A DNA stretch of 64,000 bases from Norana najaformis. Lineage: Eukaryota > Annelida > Clitellata > Crassiclitellata > Hormogastridae. The stretch is taken from assembly GCA_964023275.1 (NCBI GenBank), contig OZ029927.1:3023715-3087714 (forward strand). Reading direction: 5' to 3'. The position numbers and the translations under genes are program-made. The notes under the pieces are model-generated. The model was given only the letters and a program-made list of their open reading frames with translations. It did no database searches and was not told the DNA's origin. Every line of letters starts with the position of its first letter. Position 1 is the first letter of the stretch. This document shows, one piece after another, positions 1 through 11,600 of the stretch.

Positions 1-1211
1 CTACACTATCTTCGACTTCATTCAAGCATTTGATGCTATTGCTTGTTACGTTTTCAGGAAACATTGTGAAGATAAAGATTGAGCATGACAATCAAGGTTT
101 TCTCCCTGAGTGGCAACTTGTGCAAATTACAATTACAAATGACTGGCACGTTTCCTGGCTATTTCAGTGTAGCTGCTGGCTTTCATCAAGCGATGGTCTT
201 TCTAGGGTATTACAAGCCACACTAATCTGACATGACTACAATAAAAACTACAGCATATTAAGAAATCACTGTGACTGTATTTACTACATAGTTTATGTGA
301 CAGAAGTTTTCTAGACATTGTCAATTTTTCAACTAATAATTTGATAAAAGTTAACATGCAGGATGAGTCGAGTATACCTGGTTCAGTTTATTACCAATAT
401 AAAACTAGTTGTTTAGTTAGCAGTTAATTTTTTTTCTTTTCTATTAATGGGGTGCATGCTACTCAAGTGTTTAGTGTCAATTTTTAACCGAGAGGGCAGG
501 GTTCAAATACCCGCAAGGAGAGAAAGATAGTTTGAACTCTCTGCTCCACTTACACTGCCAAGTGATTTCAGCCATAAAATGAGTACACCGACTGTACAGT
601 CAGTGGGAAGATCAGCAGGCAGCGAGTGACAGGACTGGCACCTGTCCCATGTGCTTAGCCTTAAAAAATTATGTCACTAAAGCTTCATTCCCGTGACTGC
701 CTCTCTCGGTTATAATACCTTAGTGAAGTTGTGTACGAGGTGACTTCATATAAAATAATGGCTCATGGCTAGTAAATCTAACCATTTCAGAACTGAACCC
801 AACATATTCTATTCACTCTACTTAACACTTTTCAAGGCTTCACCTGACTGACAGAAGTTGTTTCTCATATACAATGCTTGGCTGTGCATACGGTTAAGAA
901 AAACAGAAGACAAGGCATTGAAAATGATGAAGAAAGAATGGGACTTTTCCGCTTTTTGATGAGTTTTTCTTTTTCTTTTTTTTCTTTCTATGGTCTCATG
1001 ACTATAGAGCATACCTTTTCCAAATTTATATTGAAACTCCTACTTTTAAAGGAAATTTTATATGCAAATCTGGAATACTGGAGGTGGTTCATACTAACAG
1101 TCTTGCATGAACTTCTTCATCAGAATTGGTGTGGTTCACAGTTTACACATATACAAACTTGTAGATGTTCAGCTGTGTACAGTAGGTTCTGGGTTGAGTC
1201 AACTATTTAGA
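1..1211. other. Intergenic or intronic flank, no gene recognised
   Basis: AT-rich sequence with short open frames only and no protein similarity I recognise. The overlapping open frames at 818-1210 on both strands sit on a pyrimidine-rich stretch near 965-990 and look like chance. A tRNA-like fragment is listed separately. Confidence 0.5.
485..560 (+). mobile_element. Possible tRNA-derived SINE fragment
   Basis: GGGTTCAAATACCC around 498-512 resembles the RNA polymerase III B box (GGTTCRANTCC) in a T-arm-like hairpin. No convincing A box lies upstream at normal spacing, so this may be a worn SINE head or chance. Confidence 0.25.
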
Positions 1212-4200
1212 ATGCATCCTAAAATTTCTATTGAAATTTAGTTTTAAGAATGATTTATGATTAAACAAATGGAAGTTTCCAAGGGGTTTAAATCAATACT
1301 CCAGCCTCAACTTATCAGTCAGTAATGGGAAGCTTCACTTATGACCTGGGACGTTGTTGAACATTTCAAAGACGTTGGAGAAATCCAAACCAGCAGTCAT
1401 TGTTGGTAGGCAATGCAGCAAAGTGGGGTATTTGTAGATCTACAAGACTTGTAGACTTCAATTGTTTATATGCATCTTCTGCAATGTTATCCTGACTCAG
1501 CCAACCAAGCAAAAAACTAAAAAACTTCCATGATACTCTTGTATCCGCTGCTTGGAATTTGGCCCATGGCTGCGTAGCATTCTCTCTAAACTCTACAGTG
1601 GGCATGAGTATACATAACAGGACTGAAATTTGAAGAGAGGTTGGTGAGGAGGCAAAGCCAACCTCCCCTGGACGCTATTTTCGTGCAAACAGCTCGTTAA
1701 GTTTTGGTTTAAGAAGTGTTCAAAACAAATCCAAGCCTCAAATAAAATCCTATGTATAATCTACTACGGCGAAGGTCACGATTCACGAATACGAATGAAA
1801 CAGGTGCGCGAGAGGTTGGCGATGTGATTTGAAAACGAGGTGATGCCAAGACTGCGTGCAGGCGAATTAGAGGTGAAAATGAGAGTGGAGGAATTAGTTG
1901 ATTGGTGGATGGAAGAGTCGGGATTTTCTTCATCTGATCTGGTAGGTCTGGAACAATACATTCAGTTATCTCAGGGTTGAGGCAACGGAGGTTTTATATC
2001 AAGGTTAAAACGTCACAACTCGGAAAAAGAACTCGCACATAGAACATTTCGTATTTTAAATTTTTGTATTTCTGTCTGAATATTCCGAATGACTAGGTAT
2101 AAAATTAGATAATAAAAGCTGTGATTTCCTTAACAGTTTCTTTTCTGTTCGGTTGAATAAGATGGCGTCCGAACAAAATTATATACTCGGATGGAACGTG
2201 ATGTGTTAGCCACTTTGTGTCATCTGGCGACGTTATGTAAAGTTCACGTTTTTTATAGTGACCACCTCACGCACAGAGCGGCGCCTTCACGTACGCTTTA
2301 ACCAATGTACTATAGCTAACCAGGCCATATTATTGGCCAAATTTCTGTAAACAGCTTTGGGACCCAACTTCTGACCTGCATCTGACATTCGTTTAATGCT
2401 GTCAAATGAATCGGTCGGTGCACTTGATTGACATTAACGTGAAATTGGGACGAGTTTGACTTTAGGCGTGACAATCATAAGCTTGTGCCTCATCATATGT
2501 TTTAACTTGAGGTAGCTGAGATAAACAAATCACGTGGTTCAAAATTTGGATCTCCTTTCAACTTGTAGCTCAGTGCTAAAACATTTTCGAACATTCTCAC
2601 TTCGGCAAACCCTGACATCCAGCTGCTTGGCCCCTGAAAAACCTGGAGCCCCCATTAAAAACAGGTAAATGAATGCATAGCACAACTTCTTCAAAGAAGC
2701 TAGAAACCAAATATTAGCCTAGGATAGGTATATAAAATCAGCTAGGCCTACACGTAACAGTCTAGCGCAGGTTTTTAAACTGAAATGGGGTTTAACAACT
2801 CGCAACCGATAGGCCTATAAAAGTGTAATTATGTGAGGGTAATTTTATCTCTTCAAAGGTTCAACAGATCATTCAAGATTACAAAATACTGACATGATAT
2901 GCAAATATTTAATTTCAAAAGTGTAAGTCTTAAAGCAAGCTATTCATTTACCATAAACCAGTTGACAAATAGAATGAAAAATTTACATAGGCCACAACAA
3001 GCCATTTGTAACTCATACATGTGAATTCTGAATTCCACCATCGTGCATTTTGTGGTTGGAAGCAGACATGAATGAACTAGGAAAAATTTAATCCAAACTG
3101 ATGAGAAGAAAGTTTGTCCCTTTCCTCGGAATAATCCCACCCTGATTCCAATTCAAAACATTTTGTGCAACTTTTTGTTTTACTTCTTTGGACATTGAAA
3201 AGTTATCCATAACTTGTCATATGAACATAAGATCATACTGGTCAAATGCCTAACACACAGATCTGCCATTCCACTATACAATCGCGGTATGACTCCTAGG
3301 TACATAAAAGATTGACACAGATCACATAGTCCTACTATTCAAACCCTAGGTGGCCATTACATTATCTAATGTAATAGCTACCAATGTTCTAACTTATATG
3401 TACTGGGTGTTCCAAACATTATTTCAACCCTACTTTCTTAATATTTTTTATCTGGACAACAGAAACTCGGCCACGGAAACAGAACCAAACGAATGCCATT
3501 GTCTGACTCTTCTGGCAAGTCCAAAGTCAGAATAGTCTAACCTTGAATAACTGCTCTAGAACTAACAACATCAGTTTTCATCAACAAATCTATGACCAGT
3601 TGAAGATTCAAGTGCTGACTACATATGTATCTTGATTCATACAGTGCTAACAAAACATATACAGTTGGAAATAAGGAGTTATTAATTAGTGCTGCTGATT
3701 TTCCCCATACATGTGGAGAAAGAATGAAATGTTTGCAGTCTTTTCCCATCAATGCATCAAATGCCAAAAGAACTGCTCGTAATGTACTGAACGTTCTATG
3801 CGACTCTACCAAAAGCAACTTCGCCATTACATCTTTGATCAGCCAATTCTTGTATCTGTACAAGAATTTATCACCTGAATCTTGGCTCTCTGCATGGAAA
3901 ATGTGTTGACAAAGCAAGGGAAGCATTCTAATTCACCGCCTTGTTTGTTTATTTTTGGTAAAGCAAATTTTTTGAAGCTATAACTAAAACTTTGATGTTG
4001 GTCTCTGCTAAGCCTGAGTTTTAGGTCAGTAAGGCCTAGAAATGTAGTTTTGTGACAGGAACTGCTTAAACCTGGAAACTGGTTGGTTTCTATATCTCGG
4101 GTTGGAATAAAAAAATCCAAAAAAGAACTTCGGAATACAAAGTTGGAATTACATTTTGAATTTTCCAACAATGCTTTCTATTCTGAAACCCAAAACTGAT

Positions 4201-4300
4201 GCACAAATTTAGCACACAAAAGTTTAGCATGCATAAGTAAAGCTTTTTGTGGGAATTCTACATAAAGTATTCTACACGAATGTGAATGCTCGTACAAAAT
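1212..4300. repeat. Segmental duplication, copy A
   Basis: Colinear with 27595-31562 in direct orientation, with many stretches nearly identical by eye (for example 2868-3060 against 30063-30240, and 3190-3300 against 30370-30490). Copy A lacks about 850 bp present in copy B at 28010-28860 and carries about 100 bp of different sequence at 1680-1790. It also lacks the 140-bp insert found at 30530-30671. Frameshifting differences in short open frames indicate that most of the unit is not under coding constraint. Confidence 0.85.
3625..3909 (+). pseudogene. Duplicated ORF, copy A (frame-broken upstream)
   Basis: This 94-codon open frame begins with ATG and reads MYLDSYSANKTYTVGNKELL, ending at TGA. 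The same peptide, with a few changes, is in copy B at 30687-31184. A one-base indel just before position 3625 disconnects the frame from the upstream part (HQQIYDQLKIQ), which is continuous in copy B. Several differences from copy B over 3630-3700 fall at third codon positions, as expected if the frame was once constrained. The antisense strand is also open over 3537-3926 and shares the same third positions, so the coding strand is not proven. I do not recognise the protein. Confidence 0.35.
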
Positions 4301-4305
4301 GATAC

Positions 4306-4835
4306 TTGTTTAAAGGGTATGACAACTCTTGCTTATCCAAAGCTTCCCGTTTTTTATATTCTCGTCTATTGTTCGTAATCTTGGCGTTATTCTGCCAATT
4401 ACGGCGCTTAAGAGTTGTTCGTCGTTCGTCGTTCCGTTTCATGCTCTGTCTTTACCACAATGATTCATGCCATGTTATGCTGTCCCATTGATTACTGCAA
4501 CTTTGTAGGCCTACTTGCTGGTTTGCCTAAGCATCAACAGTGTTTCCCCTTCAATCTGTACTAAATTCTGCGGCCATGTTAATATCACGTCTTCCTCGTT
4601 TCTCTCATATCTCAGATTACATAATTCAGCAACTTCATTGGCTCCCTATCCTATCTCTAGATCGTCTGGATCTATTTGTTCCTTGTGTTAAGTCCTCGCT
4701 TGCTCAGCAGAGGGATTTTGCTGTTGCTGGCCCATCTCTATGGAATGAACTTCCGCTATCGTTTTGTGCTAGGGTCACTGCTTGCGATAGAGCTCAGTCA
4801 GCTTGTTGTTTATATATAAGTTGCCAAATACAATA
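4306..4835 (+). mobile_element. CR1/L2-like LINE, reverse transcriptase C-terminal fragment
   Basis: Frames on the plus strand read pieces typical of the C-terminal end of CR1/L2-type reverse transcriptases: DYCNFVGLLAGLPKH-like text across a frame break, then LQSVLNSAA, FSHISDYIIQQLHWLPIL, DFAVAGPSLWNELPLSF. The order matches the family. Frame breaks and deletions (the segment between HWLPI and LDRLDLFVP is lost) show that it is dead. The 3' end carries an AATAC-rich tail near 4825-4840. Confidence 0.75.
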
Positions 4836-4849
4836 CAATACACTGAAGT

Positions 4850-5400
4850 CTAAGGCAAAGAAGTGCTTTGTAAATTGAAAGCTTGTCTAAACTGTATGTA
4901 AATTTAGAGATATATGCGCTATATGAATTGAATATATATAGCCCTTGTGTTAATTTCAAGCTTGTTTAAAGGGTATGTGCATTTAGAGTATATATTCGCT
5001 TGCGTGTGCTTAATTGAAGAGTCCTTGCCTAATAGTTGTACACACGGTCTCAAGCGCTTGAATTCTTATCGTAATTCATATACGTAGATGGTTATGTGGA
5101 TACCGTTGATAAGTTTCTGTATCAATGCCTAGTTGAATGCCTGGTGAATCTGACTGGATGATTGGGTCAATAATTCAGTTAAATAGAAACTTGATCGATT
5201 GCATCAAACAGTGTCTACAGTTCTACAGAGTAACTGAAAAGTGCTGCTGAAGGAAGAATAATGGTTGGTTGAACTGCATCCAAAATAGTCGTTGCAGTAT
5301 GGTTTTTCATTTATTCAGTCGCTCAGTCAATTTTCAACGTCTTTCCATTTTTACTTGGTTCCCAGCTTTTCATTTTCCAGCCTCAGTTAATTCTTAAAAT
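4850..5400 (+). repeat. Cassette unit 1: satellite-like monomers plus intron-like leader
   Basis: Monomers of the kind 'ctaaggcaaag...gctatataaattgatt' are followed by a leader (5030-5418). Matching leader text recurs at 7030-7251, 10505-10930, 11150-11600 and 17065-17270. Three of these leaders run into the exon-like segment listed next. Confidence 0.6.
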
Positions 5401-5418
5401 ATTTTTCTTCATTCCTAG

Positions 5419-5505
5419 GAACAGATGAGAGAATATGGACACCATGCAAGAGTCGCACCGCTCATCCTCGCATTGACCCGATGACTCGCCAGCAAAAGAG
5501 CAGTA
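5419..5505 (+). CDS. Candidate internal exon, copy 1 (unrecognised gene)
   Basis: The 87-bp segment is bounded by a pyrimidine-rich acceptor (ttcttcattcctag) and a perfect donor (GTAAGT after CAGTA). In the phase 1-1 frame it is open and reads TDERIWTPCKSRTAHPRIDP, then MTRQQKSS. Exon copy 2 at 7252-7338 has the same length, phase and motif (ERIWTP-K-R-A-PRI-PMTRQ), so the two would splice in frame as a duplicated exon and continue into the terminal exon at 17343. No known domain is recognised; the peptide is basic and proline-rich. Upstream exons were not found. The alternative is a repeated non-coding element that happens to keep splice sites. Confidence 0.45.
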
Positions 5506-5794
5506 GTAAGTCAACTCTGAATTTTACAGTATTTAAAGGCAAAAGGGTGCTATATAAATGATTATATGTGAGCTTGTGTGTGCTTAACTGGAGTCTAAGG
5601 CAAAGAGATGCCATATAAATTGATTAAACTATAAGCCTAGTGTTAATTTCAAGCCTGTTTAAAGGGTATGTGTAGTTAGAGTATATATGCGCTTGGGTGT
5701 GATTAAATGAAGCGTCTAAGGCAAAGGTGCTATATGAATTGATTATAGATATCTAGTGTTACCTTCAAGCTTGTTTAAAGGGTATGTGTATTTG

Positions 5795-6310
5795 GAGTAT
5801 GTATCTCTCATATCTCAGACTACATCATTCAGCAACCTCATTGGCTCCCTATCCTATCTCTAGATTGCCTGGATCTATTTGTTCCGCGTGTTAAGTCCTC
5901 GTTTGCTCAGCAGAGGGATTTTGCTGCTGTTGGCCCATCTCTGTGGAATGAACTTCCGCTATTGTTTCATGCAAGAGTGACTGTTGGTGATAGCAACTTC
6001 ATTGGTTCCCTATCCTATCTCGTACTGAGTTTAAACTATTGTCTCTGGTAATTAGAGCTTGCAAGAGTCAGGCTCCAAAATATCTTCGTCTGGATCTATT
6101 TGTTTGTTCCTCCTGTTAAGTCCTCGCTTGCGCAGCAGAGGGATTTTGCTGTTGTTGGCCCATCTGTATTTCGTGCAAGGGTCACTGTTGGTGATAGAAA
6201 TCAGTGAGCTCTCTGTTTAGAGACGTTCTTATTTCCCGGGTTTTCATGCTGGAAGCGCCTCTGAGTAGTTTGTTCTGTAAGAAGCGCTATATAAGTTATC
6301 AAATACAGTA
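5795..6310 (+). mobile_element. CR1/L2-like LINE 3' fragment
   Basis: This is a second copy of the element at 4306, with the same coding text (HLIGSLSYL/LDLFVP/VGPSLWNELPL) rearranged and partly duplicated. It ends with 'aagaagcgctatataagttatc' and an AATAC-type tail at 6300-6320. It is frame-broken throughout. Confidence 0.65.
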
Positions 6311-6419
6311 CAATACAATATGTGTATTTAGAGTAAATGTGCGGTTGTGTGTGCTTAACTGGAGTCTAAGGCAAAGGGGTAAATAATAAAAGGCCCTGTG
6401 TTAATTTCAAATATGTTTA

Positions 6420-6830
6420 AAGCTGTCACATTGATTACTGCAACTCTAAACTTGCTGGTTTGCCTAAGCATCGACTGCCTTCCCTTCAATCTGTACTAAA
6501 TTCTGCGGCCAGGTCCTATCCTATCTCGTATTGAGTTTAAACTATTGTGTCTGGTAATTAGAGCTCACATGGTTCCGGTTCCAAAATATCTTTGTGATCT
6601 TATACGGCCTTCCAAACTCCAGTACCTCATCCCGTCCTCTGCATTCTCTAGATCGTCTGGATCTATTGGTTCCACGTGTTAATTCCTCGCTAGTTCAGCA
6701 GAGGGATTTTGCTGTTGTTGGCCCATCTCTATTTCGTGCAAGGGTCACTGTTGGTGATAGAGCTCAGTCAGGAAGCGCCTCCGAGTAGCTATATAAGTTA
6801 ACGCACTACAATACAGTATGTATATTTAGA
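6420..6830 (+). mobile_element. CR1/L2-like LINE 3' fragment
   Basis: A third copy of the same family. Fragments read GLPKH, QSVLNSAA, YGLPNSSTSSRPLHSLDRLD, QQRDFAVVGPSL. Internal deletions are evident relative to the copies at 4306 and 5795. Confidence 0.65.
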
Positions 6831-7029
6831 GTATATGTGCGCTTGTGTGTGCTTAAACTGATCTAAGGCAAAGGGGTAAAGGGGTGCTACATAAATTGAT
6901 TATACACAGAGGCCTAGTGTTAATTATGGAGTATGATTTAATGGTCTAAGGCAAAGATATGCTATATAAATCGATTATACTATAAGAGTAGGCCTATATA
7001 TGCCCTTTGGTGCGATTAATTGAAGCGTA

Positions 7030-7251
7030 TAAGGCCGTGGACATTGAGGAGATAAAGTTAAATAGAAACTTGCTCAATTGCTGCTGAAGGAAGAATAATG
7101 GCTGGTTGAACTGCAAAAATAGTCGTTGCAGAATGGTTTTTCATTTATTCATTCGCTCAGTCAATTTTCAACGTCTTTCCATTTTTACTTGGTTCCCAGC
7201 TTTTCATTTTCCAGTCTCGGTTAATTCTAGAGTATTTTTATTCATTCCTAG
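7030..7251 (+). repeat. Cassette unit 2 leader
   Basis: Nearly the same as 5180-5418: gctgctgaaggaagaataatgg, the 'gtcgttgcag' block, 'tcattcgctcagtcaatttt' and a pyrimidine-rich run into an acceptor AG at 7250-7251. Confidence 0.7.
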
Positions 7252-7338
7252 GAACAGTTGAGAGAATATGGACACCATACAAAAATCGCATTGCTCCTCC
7301 TCGCATTGGCCCAATGACTCGCCAGGAAAACAGCAGTA
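7252..7338 (+). CDS. Candidate internal exon, copy 2 (unrecognised gene)
   Basis: 87 bp with acceptor ttcattcctag and donor GTAAGT. The phase 1-1 frame reads TVERIWTPYKNRIAPPRIGP then MTRQENSS. Compared with copy 1 it keeps ERIWTP, PRI and PMTRQ. Joining copy 1 to copy 2 creates an AGA codon at the junction and preserves the frame. The splice signals are good and the length is identical, which favours a real tandemly duplicated exon. No transcript evidence is available and the family is unknown. Confidence 0.45.
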
Positions 7339-7539
7339 GTAAGTCTACTCTGAATTTTACAGTTAAGACAAAAGGGTGCTGTATAAATGATTATATATGT
7401 GCGCTTGTGTGTCCTTTAGGCAAAGGGGTGGTGTATAAATATACGAGGCCTAGTGTTAATTTAAAGCTTGTTTAAAGGGTATGTGTAGTTAGAGTATATA
7501 TGCGCTTGCCTTTGCCTACCTGAAATCTAAAGCAAAGGG

Positions 7540-7679
<140 letters not shown>

Positions 7680-7765
7680 CAGAGTATCTGTTTTTGGGGT
7701 ACGTATGTGCTTGTGTGTGCATAACTGAAAGGGGTGTTAGACGCTTTATTTAATCACACCTATAT

Positions 7766-8250
7766 AAAATGTAAATGTAAACCTCCGAAATTTTTCAGCG
7801 CCACACAAAAAACGAGTCAGGGAGACCAAAAAAGACCCACTGGAAGAAGCGAAATGTATGAGGAAGATGTGTATTTTATGGGGATAGTCTCAGCAGTAAA
7901 GTAACGTTCCATATCCCACAGTGTGAGACGTAGAGGAGGCGCTCATTCCTTTTCCTTTGGCTCTTGAGCTGAGTGAACGAATCCCAAAATCCTGGACACG
8001 GGGGCAGGGCATCGCAGGACTTTGATGTTTACTTTCCAGCTAGGTGGCAGCACAGTTTTGAAAACGTCCATTAGATTAAATCGCGGGCTACTTACACAAA
8101 TCAAATACAAGTGTTGACCACTAATTAACAGTCTGTATGTCTGTTTGTCTCTGTGTTTGTTCGTCTGTCGTTGGGTCGGATTTTGCAGGTGACACGTGTG
8201 CTGAATGCAGGTGCGAATAGACTGTTGGCGACATTTCGAAATTTATTACG
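7766..8250 (+). repeat. Direct repeat, unit 1 of about 0.5 kb
   Basis: Shares a long colinear run with 8690-9160: 'tgtaaatgtaaacctccgaaatt', 'gtcagcagtaaagtaa', 'ggaggcgctcatt', 'ttccagctaggtggc', a TGTC-rich stretch and 'cacgtgtgc...gcaggtgcgaatag'. It begins with a TGTAAA tail, suggesting an old retroelement in minus orientation. No coding potential is seen. Confidence 0.7.
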
Positions 8251-8260
8251 TTTTAGTTCT

Positions 8261-8418
8261 CTGTTTGCATATAATTATATCTGTTCTAGGCTGCCCATCC
8301 CACAGCGCATTCTCTGTTTGCATATAATTATATCTGTTCTAGGCTGCCCATCCCACAGCGCATTCTCTGTTTGCATACAATTATATCTGTTCTAGGCTGC
8401 CCATCCCACAGCGCAGTT
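8261..8418. repeat. 53-bp tandem repeat, three copies
   Basis: Units start at 8261, 8314 and 8367. Each reads ctgtttgcatataattatat followed by ctgttctaggctgcccatcc. The third copy has one base change (catacaatt). It lies between the two ~0.5-kb direct repeats. Confidence 0.9.
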
Positions 8419-8538
8419 GCTCCCAGATTTCGGTTGCGTTATGGACCTGATAACTTCACATAGTTTTGTCACGCTGTCGCAGAGATGGATGCCCGCCGAT
8501 ACCTTGTTAATGGCATAGTGCCAGAACCAGAGAGATAT

Positions 8539-8683
8539 CAGTGGCGGCTCCAGGATTGTTTGCATGGATGCAGAAGCATTTCCAAAGGGCGCCACATTCT
8601 CGCAGTCCTCCATGCACGAGACCTGTTCTGAGGGGCGCAGGCATATAACCAAAAGGGGGCGCCTCTAGCTAAATCCACCACTG
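8539..8683. mobile_element. hAT-like MITE, 145 bp
   Basis: The left end is CAGTGGCGGCTCCAGG and the right end is the reverse complement of CAGTGGTGGATTTAG, which is typical of hAT-superfamily termini. The 8-bp flanks are agagatat and ggatatat (6 of 8 identical), consistent with an aged 8-bp target duplication. It is too short to encode a transposase. Internal sequence contains 'gggcgccac' and 'gggggcgcctct'. Confidence 0.65.
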
Positions 8684-8689
8684 GGATAT

Positions 8690-9160
8690 ATGTAAATGTA
8701 AACCTCCGAAATTTCTTAGCGCCACACAAAAGGCGCCTCAGGGAGACCAACTTAAAAATGGCGCTAAAAGATCCATTGGGAGAAGCGAAACTATGTATGA
8801 GCAAGATGTGTACTTTGTGGGATAGTGTCAGCAGTAAAGTAAATTTTCGCATATTTTCGCACAAGTGAGATGTAGGGGAGGCGCTCATTTAATTTTCTTT
8901 AGACCATTGAGCCGACAATGGACGAATACCAATGTCCTGGACAGGGCCAGCGCATCGCCGGACTTGCCGCTTACTTCCCAGCTAGGTGGCTAGATGTTAA
9001 CCACTCTTTTACAATCTGTGTGTCTGTCTGTGTGTCTGTCTGTCTGTGTGTCTGTGTGTCTGTCTGTAGTTGGTTCACATTAGGCAGGTGGCACGTGTGC
9101 AGCATGCAGGTGCGAATAGAGTGGGCAATATTTCTAAATTTATTACCTTTAAACCAAGAG
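8690..9160 (+). repeat. Direct repeat, unit 2 of about 0.5 kb
   Basis: Partner of 7766-8250. It contains an expanded (TGTC/TGTG)n tract at about 9010-9068 where unit 1 has a shorter one. A third, weaker relative ('cgccaggaagatcagctt...cggcgctaaaa...ctggaagatgtgt') continues at 9160-9360. Confidence 0.65.
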
Positions 9161-9360
9161 GGGGAGGTGACGAACGGCCTAGGTCACACAAAACCCGCGC
9201 CAGGAAGATCAGCTTATACATCGGCGCTAAAAACCTGTTCGGAGGTCCGAAATGTACTGGAAGATGTGTTTTCAATGGGAAATATTTAGTTTGGACCAGT
9301 GGGGAGAAAGGCCTTTTCACGGTAGGGCGATGCATTGGGAAATACAGCGTCAATGGGAGA

Positions 9361-10020
9361 TAATAGTAATCAACGTCGAAGGAAACCTATTCTCAATACA
9401 TATTAATCGCATCAGTTAAGATTCGTTAGATATATAAATTAAAACACCCGAGGGGACCTTGAATGGAAATACATGTGTACTCAAATATTATAATGCTTAC
9501 GTACATTCAGCAATTATTACTACTGCTATATGCCAGTACAACAACAACTACTACTACGACGCCTAATAGAGTTGTTAAAATTGTTTTATCGTTTGAATGG
9601 GTGAGTTGAAATAATGTAATATAATTAATCGAACGGTTATGTAGTGGCTTCTAGTAGCAACGGTTTAATGATTAAAACAGATCATTTTAGCTAAACCAAA
9701 ATCAATTTCAGTATTGATGGAAAGTGAATGAGAATGTTACAGTCAAAATGAGAGGAGTCATTTGTCACAATTGTTAAGGTTTGTTTGAACTGCTCTAAAA
9801 TGCATTGTGTGGCATGGTATTCGATTGGCTTGAACGCGAAATTGCTCAGCGCCATCGGTTGATGCGCTGTCATTATATTTCGGCGCTGAATAAATGATGT
9901 GTTGCAGGTGACCTATATATACCCGGTATAGATGAGAGATAGGTGTGTGGTCACTAAGGTGGGAAACATGAACTCAAGTGGCGTTGTGTGATAGTTGAGA
10001 AAGAACGTTTGCTGTCTTCA
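9361..10020. other. No gene recognised
   Basis: AT-rich sequence. A short SINE-like 3' piece, 'attgctcagcgc...cggcgctgaataaatgatg' at 9840-9900, resembles 22750-22805. Nothing else is identified. Confidence 0.4.
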
Positions 10021-10140
10021 TCCCTTGTATGTGGTCAGTGAACCGTGACCCTTGAATGGGCCAACCAGCCATAAGACACACCTATCTGTTTTCAGGCGAT
10101 CTGCATACAGTAGATGGGTCTTGAACTTGATGTGGGTAAT
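10021..10140. repeat. Dispersed repeat related to the 27.2-kb array
   Basis: 'gtggtcagtgaaccgtgacc' and 'atctgttttcag...gcatacagtagatgggtcttgaac' match monomers at 27236-27590. No coding signal is seen. Confidence 0.6.
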
Positions 10141-10379
10141 GTCAGTCGAAGCTTGAACGAAGCAGAAGGGAGACGCCTGCGGCTTACTACTTACTCGGCG
10201 AATTGATAGAGTCTTCGCTCGGACGGTCTGCAGCGAGATGAAGAAGAACTCGGGCGATTCGAAGGAAGAGTTTTGGTCGACTGGAGAAGCGAGGCCGTGA
10301 CTGAAGCGACAGAAAGCCTGAGAAGTGAAACATCGCTTAACATTCCATGGCCTTCGTCTTCGTAAGTGTCGATATATAT

Positions 10380-11600
10380 GTATACACATATCGAAGGGGT
10401 GCTACATAAATTGATTACATATATATAGGCCTATTGTTAATTTCAAGCCCGTTTAGAGAGTTTGTGTATTTAGAATATACGCGCTTGCGTGTGCTTAATT
10501 GAAATTGCAGAGTCCATGCCTTAGTTGTACACACGCTTTCAAGCGCTTGAATTCTTGTCGTAATTAATACACGTAGATGTTATGTAGATACAGTTGACAT
10601 TGACGAGATAATTGCGTAGATATACTACTAACAGTGGGAAGGTTTCTGTATCAAGCCACTTGAATGCTTGACGGATATGCTGGAGGCAGGTGTGTTATTT
10701 AGCGCCTCTTCAGGTTATCTACTCAAAAGGGGGACCTCTTGCAAGAGCCACCCATGTACCTATCGCCTGTTATAAACGCATCCGAAAATAGTCGTTGCAA
10801 AATGTTTTTCATTAATTTATTCATTCACTCAGTTTCAATGTCTTTAAATTTTTACTTGCTTCACAGCTTTTAAATTTTATTTTCAAATCTCTGTTTTTGC
10901 AAGGCCAAGAAAGCAAGTTGTTTATTCACGCATTAATTAATACCATTATCAAGTATTTAGAGTGTATATGCGCTTGTGTGTGCTTAATTGAAGAGTGCCT
11001 GCCATGCACATATATGTTGTGTAGATACAGTGAAATTGTTTATCCGCCTGAGATACATGGCAAAACTATTGAAAATATTAATTGAAGAGTCTAAGGCAAA
11101 GGGTTGCCATATAAACTGAGTATATATGCACTTGTGTGTGCTTAATTGAAGAGTCTATGCCTTAGCTTTACACACGGTTTCAAGAGCTTGAATGGTATGT
11201 AAATACCGTTGACATTGAGCGGTTAAATATTTAGCTCATCATCAGGCTATCTACTCAGAAGCGGGACATCAGGAAAGCGCCACATCTAGATCTACTAGAC
11301 CTAGACTTAGAGTCTATTATAAAAGTACCAGCGTAGCCGTACTTAGTTGATTCGGTCAGTAATTCAGTTAAAAATAAAAACTTGGTCAATTGCATCAAAC
11401 AGTTTCCACAGTTCTACACAGTAACTGAAGAATAATGGCTGGTTGAACTGCATCCAAAAATAGATTTGCAGAATGGTTTTTCATTTATTCATTCGCTCAG
11501 ACAATTTTCAATGCCTTTCTATTTTTACTTGCTTCGCAGCTTTTTTATTTTCCATTCTCGGTTAATTCTACTTTTTAAAAGTATTTTTCTTGATTCCTTC
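10380..11600 (+). repeat. Cassette leaders without an exon, then leader of copy 3
   Basis: Two or three partial cassette copies. The text at 10440-10620 repeats 4940-5110, 10790-10890 repeats the pyrimidine-rich leader but ends without an exon match, and 11130-11600 repeats it again and leads into the damaged exon copy 3. Confidence 0.55.

Noticed and set aside
878-1210. 110-codon ORF on the plus strand
   Set aside because: Phe/Leu-rich stretch over a pyrimidine run, antisense also open, no recognisable domain or splice context.
4540-4878. 112-codon ORF as a host gene
   Set aside because: Its motifs (SVLNSAA, HWLPIL, GPSLWNELPL) are those of LINE reverse transcriptase C-termini, and it is truncated.
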